Assembly (NCBI GenBank): GCA_030847615.1
Contig: JAUMIR010000005.1
Coordinates: 244,504,645 to 244,568,644 of the forward strand
DNA: 64,000 nt
Reading direction: 5' to 3'
DNA from: Gambelia wislizenii
Taxonomy: Eukaryota > Chordata > Lepidosauria > Squamata > Crotaphytidae
The translations under genes were made by a program, and so were the position numbers. Positions 23,895 to 33,926 of this stretch are shown piece after piece. Under the pieces are notes generated by a model. That model saw only the letters and a list, made by a program, of their open reading frames with translations, was not told where the DNA came from and made no database searches. The stretch's first letter is position 1. Every line of letters starts with the position of its first letter.

Positions 23895-24092
23895 AACAAG
23901 CCAGTGTAGAGGTGGATTAGGAATCAGGAAGACTAGGGTTGGAACTCTTGCTCAGCTGTGGAAACCCATTGAGCAACCTTGGGCAAGTCACACTCTCTTA
24001 GCCTTAGAAGAAGACAAAGGGAAATGTCTGAATAAATCTCACAAAGAGAACCCTATGACAGGTTAAGTCAGGGTTGACTTGAAGGCAAAGAA
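23895..24092 (+). mobile_element. Sauria-type SINE, eroded, inside L2-type LINE
   Basis: AAGCCAGTGTAG, then GCTGTGGAAACCCATTGAGC and CTTGGGCAAGTCACACTCTC, ending GACTTGAAGGCAAAG: the same body as the copy at 11930, diverged. Confidence 0.7.
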
Positions 24093-24837
24093 AAATGTTG
24101 AGCAAGTGGCTTTGGGGAGAAAATAAGCAATTCTGTCTTCACTGTGTGACATTTCAGACGATGATGAACTATCCATGCCAAAATAGCTTACAGACATATT
24201 ATGTAATATAATGTTGAATGTCAGAAGGATGTTCTGGAATTGAAAGATACAGATGAATATCATTGATATAAAAGTGGTACTGAAGGCAATGAGAGTGAAT
24301 AAGGTTACCCAGGGATATGAAGAAAAAAGCAACAAAAGATCCCAAACAGAACCCTGTGGTATCCTGACCGAAAGAGGAAAAGATTGATGTATAATCTTCA
24401 GACATCGTGCTAAGTAATTGGTTTGAGACATAAAATACAAATCAGCAGAGGACAGAATCAGTAAACCCTGCCATAAAGGGAATGCAGCAGAAGAGCAGAA
24501 TCGACTTGAGTCAAAGACTGCAGAAAGATCAAGAAGATAAGGACTTGGAGCTGGTGCTGTGTGGGTTCAGTTTCCAATGGAAAAATGTTGAGGGTTCTAA
24601 TCATTCCTAATCAACATTTTGAGGGTGCTAGAAGATTTCATTAGAAGCCCATGGGGTGCAGGGAGTAGTCGACTCTGAAAAATTCTCTTGTGCAGGAGGG
24701 TTGATAGGAAAGGTTTAAAAATAATGGCCCAAACCACTGTAGGCTGTATGGATGAACAAGGAAGGAGTAGTGCTTCTGGAGTCTGTTTGATATGGAGTGA
24801 GTGTGGCTGGACAGTTCCAAAGAGGAGAGTATTTTAT

Positions 24838-24970
24838 TAGCTAACACACATTGGAAACTGTTTAATGCAGTGTAGATTTGTAAATAGCTATTGCTTAAAA
24901 CAATTTGTAAGCCGCTCTGATAACCTTTTGGCTGAAGAGCGGGAAATAAATAAAATAAAATAAAATAAAT
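24838..24970 (+). mobile_element. 3' portion of tRNA-derived SINE (same family as 19403)
   Basis: CTAACACACATTGGAAACTG through AATTTGTAAGCCGCTCTGAT, ending in (AATAA)n. The 5' tRNA part is missing. It meets an inverted full-length copy tail to tail. Confidence 0.7.
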
Positions 24971-25260
24971 TATTTTTATTTTTAGGTATTTACACCCCAC
25001 TCTTCAGCCACGAAGGATCTCAGAGCAGCTTACAAATTGTTAAGCAACAGCACCTACACATCTACACAACTTCAGTAGTGCGCTAGGCACTTTCCAAGCG
25101 GTTTCCAATGTGTTAGCTAATTACCCTGACAAGCCGGGTACTAATTTTACCGACCTATGAAATGGTAGAAGGCTGAGAGAACCTTGGAGGCCTTAGGATC
25201 AAACTTGCAACATTGTGGCTTGCAGTATCGGCATTTAACCATTGCACCACCAGGGCTTCC
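24971..25260 (-). mobile_element. tRNA-derived SINE, full length, minus strand
   Basis: Complement of the 19403 family: tail first (CCCACTCTTCAGCCACGAAG, CAGAGCAGCTTACAAATTG), then the B-box complement GGATCAAACTTGC and the head TTAACCATTGCACCACCAGGG at 25235-25256. It lies tail to tail with the previous entry, so the two form a long inverted repeat. Confidence 0.75.
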
Positions 25261-25874
25261 TTCTTGGTTATTCATGATTCCCCCTTCTGTAGCCAAGAAT
25301 AGTAAGATAATCTCCACCGAGGTGCTGCAAAAGTATTTGGGATAGCAGATAGTTATTTATAGAGTAGTGGAGGAGAACAACAAACGCATATGAAATGAAA
25401 CAAATGATGGTTTCTTTGTTTGTCTGGAAGTTGGATACTGGCTTATTCAACAAATCTTGATGAAAATTATGGGTTAGTGTTACATCTAAACGCAGTTGCT
25501 GAAGGGCTGTCATAAAGTTGTAGCACTACAATGTAGTGTACCTCTAGCAACCAAAGAATGAAAAGGATCATGAACATTGGTCAGTGTTTGCCTGAAACAT
25601 GTTGTTTATAGCTTGGTTTAAGAATTGAAACCCTGAGTGAGTGTGGGGGAGGGGACACCAATACACAATCTTGATATTTCATATCTTCTTTCTTTGCTGT
25701 TGGTATGAATTCTGTATTACTGAAAAGCAAACTTATTCAGCGGTCTTGCTGTGAATTTGCTGGAGGACACTATCATTTGCTTTAATGTTTCTTCTCTATC
25801 CTATCCAGATAAAGCAGCTATTTTCTTTACTGTGGAAGGATGGTAAGACATTGTAGCCAAGTTTGCATTCATTA

Positions 25875-27185
25875 ATAATGTTTATTTATAACACCCTTTC
25901 CACCGAAGGGTGGAACATCAAACATATTCAGTCAGAGACAGAGAAAATAAAACATAACACTATAAATATATATAAAACCCCCAACATCCCAGCAGCCACC
26001 CTAGCAACTTCAAGCACAACTCTGCAGCTTAATCCATCAAACCAAAGAGGAACATCTTCAACCCCTTGTGAAAACAGGTGAGATCCTTCTTCAGCTGGAG
26101 GTCCAAAGGAGGACTGTTTCACAGATGCAGAGACAGATCTTGCAAGGCTTGTAGCTTTGACAGAGCTGTTCATGTCGTTGGAAAAGACAATAATCCTTTG
26201 CCTGTAGATCTTAAATTCCTAGATGGTACATAGCATGTTAGCTGAGCTGCTAGGTCCTGAGGGAGATTAATGCGCAGAGCCCTAAATACAAGAATCAAAA
26301 GTTTGAAATAGGCCATGGCCTGAACTGGAAGCCAGTGAGACGATCTATAGTGGGAAGAAATGGGAATATTTAGGGAGATTTAAAACAACCTTGATGGTAC
26401 TGTTTTGAATTAAAGCCAGAGGGAGAAGAGAGCAAGGAGGCAAACCCACCATAGACTATCCATGTGCGACAGTAATCCAGGTGTGATATAACCAAAGCCT
26501 GTACAAGATGGGCAGTCTTGATGGTCAGGAACTTATGGCTCCTGTGTGTATGTGTTCTCAAGTTGCTGTTGACATATGCTGACCCCATGAATTTTATAGG
26601 CTTTTCTTAGGCAAGGAATGCTCAGTGGTGGTTTTGCCAGTTTTTCCCTCTGAAATATAGCCTATAGCACCTGGTATTTGTAGGTGGTCTCTCATCCAAG
26701 TACTAACCCGGGCAGACCCTGCTTAGCTACGGATATTCAAAAGATGGAAATTGCATGCCTTTACTGTCATGCCAATAAAGGGCCATTGGGATGAACAATC
26801 ATCTAGTAAGACTCCAAGGCTCCTGGCAACCGATACAAAAACCACTATGCAACCCTGTAAGCACAGTGGAGGGCATGAAAAAGGGGCTACTGGACAGTCT
26901 GGCTGAAACACCACGATCTCCATTTTTTTCATATTCAGCTTAGGATGGTGGGTGATCATCCACAAAGAAACGTTCGACAAACAGCCCATCATAGACTTCC
27001 ATACAGAGGCATCAATTGATGTAAAACTCTGGAAAATTGCATAAATGTGATATGGAAAACCCAAATTTGAAATACAAAATCCAAGAGGAAGGGTATATAA
27101 TGAAAAAAGAAGAGGATCCAAAACTGACCCCCCTGTGGCATCCCTACAGTTATAGGAAGAGCTTTTGAATTAGATCCATGAAATG
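25875..27185 (-). mobile_element. L2-type LINE, minus strand, split by 5S SINE
   Basis: Minus-strand RT reads DPLLFSLYTLPLG (27060-27120), LNMKKMEIVVFQP and then ARSLGVLLDD and ACNFHLLNIRS (26723-26850). After the SINE it continues FLTIKTAHLVQALVISHLDYC (26470-26545; two blocks joined). The 3' untranslated end lies near 25880. The YADD box is altered (HIYAI), and frameshifts are frequent. The 26370-26588 and 26723-27121 open frames are pieces of this one protein. Confidence 0.7.
26540..26735 (-). mobile_element. 5S rRNA-derived SINE, minus strand
   Basis: On the minus strand the head reads GCTAAGCAGGGTCTGCCCGG, then GTTAGTACTTGGATGAGAGACC and AATACCAGGTGCTATAGGC. This is the 3' half of 5S rRNA, including its internal promoter region. 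The SINE tail follows (CATTCCTTGCCTAAGAAAAG, then ATTCATGGGGTCAGC). It interrupts the L2-type RT between FHLLNI and FLTIKTAHLV. It is not a functional 5S gene: the 5' half is absent. Confidence 0.85.
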
Positions 27186-27606
27186 AAACAGAGGAGGTGT
27201 GTTATGTAGCATGGATTCAGGATGTTGATACTGCATTTTTACTTTTGATAATCTCTTCATTGAAATCATTATTTGAAGCCATTTTGTCCTGAGAGAAAAA
27301 TAAGAATTGTATGGTTATTGTTTCAAGATTTTGGAAATGAAAGGATTCATAGGCAGGATTTCTATCTTGTATCTTTAGTTTCTGCCTGCTACCTTCCTGG
27401 CATAAATTGTCTTGTGTACAGATTCTGATTATCTTTAGTGTGCTTTGAGGAATGGGGACACAGACCATGGTTAATACCGAGTGTAACTTTCTCTTAATAA
27501 AATGGAAGTAAAGTAACTTGTAAGCAGTTTTGGAACTTGGACTTGGCATGATGAGATGACTAGCCTGGGATGCAGTCTAAAACTCATATTTTTGTCATTT
27601 TCACAG

Positions 27607-27788
27607 CTGATGGCACAGTTGACAGTGGCCAGGGATCATCTCTCTTTACTGAATCATGTGTGAGTAGCCAGCAGACCGTTTCGTATGGCTCCCAGCATGA
27701 GCAGCCTATTCCAGTTGTTCCAGCCTCAGGATATGCAGTGGGCCAGCCACAGTCCCAACAACCTGGAGGATACCAACCATCTGCAGTG
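27607..27788 (+). CDS. WNK1: WNK1 exon (about human exon 8): DGTVDSGQG block
   Basis: The acceptor TTTTCACAG ends at 27606 and the donor GTAAGT starts at 27789. The 182 nt are two bases completing Ser plus 60 codons, ending phase 0. The peptide begins DGTVDSGQGSSLFTES, then SSQQTVSYGSQHEQ, then a Gln/Pro-rich stretch (GQPQSQQPGGYQPSAV). The N-terminal half is nearly identical to mammals; the C-terminal half is divergent low-complexity sequence. It is disordered in the family, with phosphorylation sites but no fold. Phase 0 at its end is what lets the following cassette exons be skipped without frame change. Confidence 0.95.
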
Positions 27789-28074
27789 GTAAGTATAAGG
27801 CTGAAGTAACAGAGCAAATAGTTCTCATACAACCTTGTTCCATATTTTTCAGTTTCTGTAGATGTTGACAAAACTCTGGTCTGAGGTTTGAATAACAAGA
27901 GCAGATCCTATGCTTGCATGTGCTTGTGTAGGAGACTATATGTATAAGGATGTAAATGCCTTGTTTTGATAGTACTTCTTTTGGTAGAATATTGCTAGAA
28001 TCGTGTTGGAACTCCACACTAGCATAGTGGTTGCATACATGCAGTCCCTGGTGTGCTCAGCCGTTTTTCAAGTA

Positions 28075-28297
28075 CAGTTGTCCCTCCATTTCCATGGATT
28101 TGGTATCCACGGATTTAAGTATTCACAGCTTGAAAATATTCTTTAAAAAAATAATAATCCAAAAAGCAAAGCTTGATTTTGCCATCTTATATAAGGGACA
28201 CCATTTTGCTATGCCATTGCATATAATGGGACTTGAGTATTCACGGTATCTACAGGAGTCCTGGAACCAAACCCCAGCGAATATGAAGGGACAACTG
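28075..28297 (+). mobile_element. Tigger/pogo-like MITE copy A
   Basis: TA-flanked (28073-28074 and 28298-28299), with ends CAGTTGTCCCTCCATTTCC and its imperfect complement. The interior reads TTGAAAATATTCTTTAAAAA and GCCATCTTATATAAGGGACA. It is nearly the same sequence as copy B at 37657-37886 in the opposite orientation. Confidence 0.85.
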
Positions 28298-28299
28298 TA

Positions 28300-30484
28300 C
28301 ACACACAGACCTCTGTTTCACTTTTGATTTGGTGGGTGGAGAACTAATCAACTTGCACAAGGTGCCAACTGAAGGGCATAGTGACTAGTGCTCAGCTATG
28401 AGATTGAGTATAACTATGCTGGCATATATTTATTCTATATTAGGATTTTAGTTAGTACCAGTGATGTGAATGTGTAAAGACAAAGGATCTTGGGGTAGAT
28501 GTGTAACATGTGCCAGCAACAAAACATTTAGATTTAGTTGCTGAAATCTAAAACTGTGCTCAGCATCACACATTATTGAGCTGCAGATACAGTTAATACT
28601 GTGTGAGGAAAGTAATTATGAGTTTTACAGAATAGCTGTGTATAGTAAAATAATGTATACATTTTGTAAAAGTTGTATAAGTTTTCAATTACAGATAGAG
28701 AAGGTAAGGATTCCTAACCATTATAGAATGCTGCATGCAAACACTGCAATTTGAAATGAACCCACTCCTGTGTTGCCATTTATTTACAGCTTGCATTTAA
28801 ATTGCTCATGGGCACAATTACCTTTCCCACTTCATGTGTTCATTTGTGTTACCCTTTATTTGGTACCCTTTTCTGGTATGTTTTCAGAGCTGACTTTTGG
28901 GTCTTTCAGAAAACCTGCTCTTTCTACCCTATTCTTAAACTCTTTTTACAACATTTGCTGATTATGGAGTCTGGAGAGGACAAAAAACAAACAAACACAA
29001 AAAACTCATCCATGTCCAGTGGATGCACAATTTCTTATCTGGTAATCTGCATTATTGTTATAACTATACATTGCTGCAAATCACATTGGGAAGAGTTACT
29101 AGAGAAAGTAATTCTTTCTTGAAGGAAGAATATTGCTGGTCTTTACAAACAGAATACCTTTTTGTTCTTATCAAATGTACTTATGAAGTTTTGTGCCCTT
29201 TTAATACATAAAATGAGATATTTTAGATGTCTTTATTTTTATTTTTATTTTAGTTTGGCTCATATTTAAGTTTTTATGTTTCAGTTCAATACCATAGCTT
29301 AAATCAGTAACCCATTAAGCAATCTTCACATGCCTTGCTTCAAGGTTGAATAATCATGGCTAACACTTAAGAGAATATGCTAATGGTTCTTCTGAGCAGA
29401 CCAGGTTTAGATGACAAATCAGTGGCTTCCAGGGAAGTTTCTATCTGGACTTCTCTGGAAGTTCAGTTCTGAGTACAGTTTCATTGGGAGAGAAGTCTTG
29501 AATAGGTCTCTCTGGCTTTTCTTCGCAAATTGACAAAGAGATCGATCACAGATTAGCAAAGGCATATAGTGCATTTGGAAGACTTCACAAAAGAGTCTGG
29601 AGCAATAAACACCTGAGGCAAAGCACAAAAATCAGTGTGTATAGAGCCACCGTACTGTCTATCCTTGAATAGGTAGGTCAGTTTTTAAAGCTGCTCTAGG
29701 AAAATGTTTTGGGGGAAAAGCACCTGTCTGCTGGAGGAACGCTTGCATTAAAAAAAATCTTGGAGATAATTTGGTCAGTCAGAAAAATAAAACAGTAACC
29801 AATGGCTGTAGCTAACGTGCAGCAAATATCTTTTCTAACAAACTCCTTTCCTAGAAGACTGTTTAATTGTGGCAGTTGTCTTTTAAAGTAAAATATAAAC
29901 CTGTTCTACAGTTTATGATGTAGTTGATTCTTGATGTCTTGTAATCCTTGTCTCAATAAAGAATTAGATGTTTCTAGTCACATCCTTTGTTTTAGGAAGA
30001 GAATCTGTTTTAGAGCAAAATATGTGGTGCCTCAGCAAAAAAAAAATAAAAAATACTTAAACAGTTAAACTAAAGGAAGGAAGCAACATTTTTGTGCACA
30101 CAGCACTTTGCCCATTCCAAACCAGTGTGAACTTCTGGTGGCCTCTAAGATTCCTTAGGCCTTTCAGATGTCAGATTTCTTGGTGCTGGAAACAACTTTG
30201 GCACGTTCTGATGGAGCTGGGTTCTGAGAGCAGATGTCTCTTCCTGCATGTATGTAAAATATTTGTAGGAGGAGAGTTAAGGACTAATGGAAGCTGATGT
30301 TTGAAGAAAAACCTGCAGTCCTCTGAGGTGCACATAATCTTTCCTGTTTGTGATATTACTGTCAAGTTTCTTTATGTCGTGTATGTTACAGTCACTATTG
30401 GCCCTTTGTCATGAATGTGTCTCCCTCACTTCCAGCTCATTAGTCATGTGATTTGTGTTCACTTCTTTTTGTTTTCTTCCTTAG
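28300..30484. other. WNK1 intron, mostly unremarkable
   Basis: Contains one LINE RT fragment (listed at 29535) and AT-rich sequence. The open frames at 28770-29211 have no domain or splice support. Confidence 0.5.
29535..29672 (+). mobile_element. Non-LTR RT C-terminal fragment
   Basis: The + strand reads EIDHRLAKAYSAFGRLHKRV, then WSNKHLRQSTKISVYRAT and VLSILE. This is a known block near the C-terminus of LINE reverse transcriptases, often mislabelled in gene catalogues. It is short and isolated. Confidence 0.6.
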
Positions 30485-30739
30485 CCTCCACGTGGCAGTA
30501 GCATGTCAGTTTGTGCTTCCCCTCTTTCTTTCCCCCCTCTGTACCAAATCCCTCTCAGTGCTCCTTCCACTCCGCCTTCAGTGTTGTCTGCACCTCTTTC
30601 TCCTTCTTACCTTCGGACTGCCCCTGATGAAACCTTTGGTGAAAAGCTTTCCAAAGCCCTGGAGAGTGTCCTGCCCATGCACACCGCCTCTCCACGCAAG
30701 CACCGGCGCTCCAGCCTGCCTGCCCTCTTTGTCAACCCT
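30485..30739 (+). CDS. WNK1: WNK1 alternatively spliced exon (human exon 8b equivalent)
   Basis: The acceptor TTCCTTAG ends at 30484 and the donor GTATGT starts at 30740; 255 nt, 85 codons, phase 0 at both ends. The peptide contains PLYQIPLSAPSTPPSVLSAP, LRTAPDETFGEKLSKALES, then SPRKHRRSSLP near its end. The ETF-x-EKLSKALE helix and the RKHRRSSLP basic/phospho-site block are conserved with mammals. Being frame-neutral it can be skipped; in mammals this cassette is neural-enriched and used with or without HSN2. A PPLY motif (PPxY type) sits at 30533-30544. Confidence 0.92.
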
Positions 30740-31084
30740 GTATGTTACTGTATGCCTCCTGGTGCATTGAAGATAAGTCACCATTAAATACATCCTGGCT
30801 TCATTATTGGAATTAAGTAAGAAAGAGAAGAGGAACTGTGTTTGCCCTGTGCTACTGGAAAACTGATTCTTTTCCTACCAAAAGCTGGGAACTAATGCAT
30901 TTGAAGCTTCTGGAAAAGCCTTAAATGATAATGCAGGGTTAAAGGAGAAACCCACATATTTAGTTGTGGTATTATATATTTGGATAATACATTATTCACG
31001 TTGGGCAGGAACTAGTATTTCTTCTCTCCCCCCCCCCCCGCCCGCCTCTCTAGATACAGGGCGAGAGAGCTGATGATGACAATG

Positions 31085-31520
31085 ACACCTGCAACAATAT
31101 TTATTTATTTATTTCCCACCTTTTCCCAGTCTAGGACTTAGGGCGGCCTACAAAGTTTAAAACAGATACAGCTAAAAAAGTTCACACCATACAAAGTTAA
31201 AAATGTAATTAAACTATAAATATAACGAATAGCAGTTAAAAGCAAGACCATTTAAAAAAACCCACAATAAATATGAACAACACAGACCATTATGAAAGGC
31301 CTGTTCCCTTCAGCAGTCAACCCTCAAAGGCCTGCTGAAACTCTGGCCTACAAAAGAATAGCAAAGAGTGTGCCAGACTAACCTCTCTGGGAAGAGAGTT
31401 CCAGAGTCTGGGAGCAGGTAGTGAGATGGGATATGAAAAAGGTCTCTTAAAACTTAAAACCATGACAGTGTTATTAATGACCTTGGTGGTGCATCTGTGT
31501 GAGAATGCTAGCTGCTATTT
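31085..31520 (-). mobile_element. LINE 3' region, minus strand
   Basis: In + orientation it starts with (TTTA)n at 31100-31118, then CCCACCTTTTCCCAGTC and AGGGCGGCCTACAAAG, a typical complement of reptilian L2-type 3' ends. AGAGAGTTCCAGAGTCTGGGAGC at about 31395 continues the tail of such an element. No RT frame is visible. Confidence 0.5.
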
Positions 31521-32705
31521 CAGGTGGAGGACTTTTTTCTAGCTCTGAGCATTATGAAGAAAAGCTCCTGACAAGCAGGCAATATAGGCAAAAAAATGGA
31601 AAGTGCTGAAAGGCCAGATTCCTGTTCTAGTGTCTGCAGTCACATCCCAGATTTCTCATCCTCCTCCTTTTCTCCACGCCAGTAATTGATGCTAATATAT
31701 TCCAAATTCTCTGAGCCCAACTTACTCATAATTCTTCAGTACTATCTAGATTGCAGAGTTGGGACTGATCTTAGATTTTTTAAAAATGCATTTTGGCACA
31801 AGAATTCTCTGTTTAGTTATAATGATTTAACATGTAAGATTAGTAGCAGTTGGTTTGTTCTGGAAATTGGTTTGTTCTGGATTTTAGTTGATAACAGTAC
31901 AGTAGAATGTATATGATTGTCTACTCTTGCTTAAGGGATATAATGGATTTGCTATTAATTTCTGCCAGTTTTGAAACACTGTTGAAGCAGATGAGAAAGA
32001 ATCATTTTTCTACAGCTCAGGAAAACATCTGTTTGCACTCTCCACTCTGTATTGTGACTGTGTCATATGAGAATTTGCTGCTGCTTTTCTAGAATATAAA
32101 TGAAATCTTTTATGCAGTGAACTCAAAGAGTAGTTACATCACAGAGTAAAGTGAGCATTTTAATGCTTTATATGCAGGAGTACTATTAAACAAATGTTTG
32201 AGAGAGGGCTTTGTATATGACATAGGTGAATAGAAAACTACTTTGTGATGCATTAATGTGCAGTGCTTCATAGATGGTATCCTTTTGTAGGGGATTCCTT
32301 TTTAAACCTTAGTAGGCTTCTGAAGAAGCTGAGGCAGTTCCTTCCCACATGCAAAGCAGAATCTCTTCTTCAACAGCTAAATAATTTTCAGGGAGAGGTT
32401 GCAGAAATAAACTATGGCTTGATGTGTAACCATGGTTTTATTAAGGAATACATTCAACAAAATTGTTTACATTAATGGGTGAGTGGAAAAGCAGCTTCTA
32501 ACAAAAGCAAATACTCCTATAGGCACCAATATCTGCCATGGATGTATTTAATGGATATGTATAATACTTCAAAGCATTTTGTGTGTTGACCATGAACTAG
32601 GCATAGCCATTCTATAAGGTTACTAACAGGATCTGCCTATTGAGCTGAACATGCTGATATGCTTCAATAATATGTGAATTACTTGTCTTGTTCATGTCAA
32701 TACAG
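31521..32705. other. WNK1 intron upstream of the HSN2 exon
   Basis: No mobile element termini or coding signal seen. The last 30 nt before 32706 form a weak polypyrimidine tract (TTGTCTTGTTCATGTCAATACAG), in keeping with a regulated acceptor. Confidence 0.5.
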
Positions 32706-33926
32706 CCTCAGTCCATGGTGCATCCGTGTGGGGGAACCCCAACATTCCCAGATTCCCAGGTATTTTTTCCAACTGTTCATGAACGGCCAGTGTCTTTCTC
32801 ACCACCTCCCATCTGCCCGTCGAGGATGGCCATTTCTCAACGGCGTAAGAGCACTTCCATCCTTGAAGCCCAAACTTGTCACTTCCAGCCCTTGCTGAAG
32901 ACTGGTCAGAGTTTGCTTCTCCCAAGTGGTAGTCCAACAGCTTGGACACCAGAGGCACTGGTGACAATGAGCACTACAGCTCATAAATCTACAGCAGAGC
33001 ATACGCAGGCTGACCCTACATTCGAGTTGTCCCAAGTGCTTGGTGACTATAGACCTGGACAAGCACCTTCAAAAGATGTAACAAACATGTTGACTCAAGA
33101 AGCAGTGTATTTAGTAGGCATGCCCTACCAATCTCAATTGGCAGAACATTATGATGCTGTATCCCATGATTCCCATGGAACTGAGCAACTGTTGCACCAA
33201 GCACCTGAACAGAGAAATTTTCAAGGTGGCTCTCTTCAGAGTTCTGCTTTTGAGTATCAACCTGGGCAGACTTTTCTGGCAAGACAAATTCAAAACCTGA
33301 GGCTGGATTCTGGAATGAATCCACTTTTGCCATTGTCAGGCATGTTGGCTCCTGTGAGTGCAGATGCCACACAGATGAATGTTCACCCATTATTTGTTCC
33401 ACATTCTGCACCTGCTGTACTCACTCATAGTGGGGATGGCCGAACAAGTTGTGTGTTTGAGTTCCATGTTCAGGCACCCAGTGTGACTGTAGGAGAAGGT
33501 GCCATCCTATCCCAGCGTGTTTATAGAAATCGTCGAGGGTCTGCTGATTTTAATCAAGATGAGTCCCTTCAAACAGCATTACAACCTGCTCGCCTTCAGC
33601 CTGTAACAGAGGAGCAGTGCAACTACTTGGGTCCTGAGCTCATGTTACCTCGAGGCAGTTCTCTTCTCCAGAGCTGGCCAGAAGGTAGTCCAGGATATTC
33701 TAGTGACTCATCACAACTGACTTCCTCAGACACTAGTGATTTTCTGTCTCCCCCTCCCAGTGGAGTATCCTTGTCATATGATTCAGGCTTGTCTCTGCCT
33801 GCTCCCCAACTGTCTCAGAAGGTATTTCCAGATTCACAGGTCTTCGTGCACTTACCACAAGGAACTTCATTTCAACAGGCATGCTCGACACTGGTTTCAT
33901 CGGGACCATCTGCACACTTTGCTCAG
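32706..33926 (+). CDS. WNK1: WNK1 HSN2 exon (neuronal cassette)
   Basis: The acceptor CAATACAG ends at 32705 and the donor GTTATA starts at 33927 (a weak donor). The 1221 nt are 407 codons, phase 0 at both ends, without a stop. It begins PQSMVHPCGGTPTFPDSQVF, then HERPVSFSPPP and ISQRRKSTSILEAQT. Further blocks are LRLDSGMNPLLPLSG, FVPHSAPAVLTH, CVFEFHVQAPS, LSQRVYRNRRGSADFNQDE and SSDSSQLTSSDTSDFLSPPP. All are recognisable in mammalian HSN2, the exon mutated in hereditary sensory and autonomic neuropathy type II. Known role: a neural WNK1 isoform affecting KCC2 regulation. No folded domain is visible. The open frame extends into the intron on both sides, so it is not a separate gene. Confidence 0.96.

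Larger units (their letters stand above)
20340..24560 (-). mobile_element. L2-type LINE, minus strand, split by mariner and SINE
   Basis: The 3' end is at about 20340 (TTTATTTAGCACCATCAGTG in + orientation) and continues at 23067 after the mariner insertion. RT remains lie at 24060-24560 on the minus strand: LLDLSA near 24530, IPQGSVWDLLLLF, SHCLQYHFYINDIHLYLSIP (the FYADD box changed to FYIND). Many frameshifts show a dead copy. A Sauria SINE is inserted at about 23895-24092. The clade was assigned from the YHFY-x-D-x-QLYLS style of motif. Confidence 0.55.

Noticed and set aside
24948..24970. CRISPR-like or other short regularly spaced repeats
   Set aside because: Simple (AATAA)n tail of a SINE; no spacers. 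Vertebrate nuclear DNA.
26680..26735. 5S rRNA gene
   Set aside because: Only the 3' half of 5S is present and it continues into a SINE tail, so it is a SINE head.
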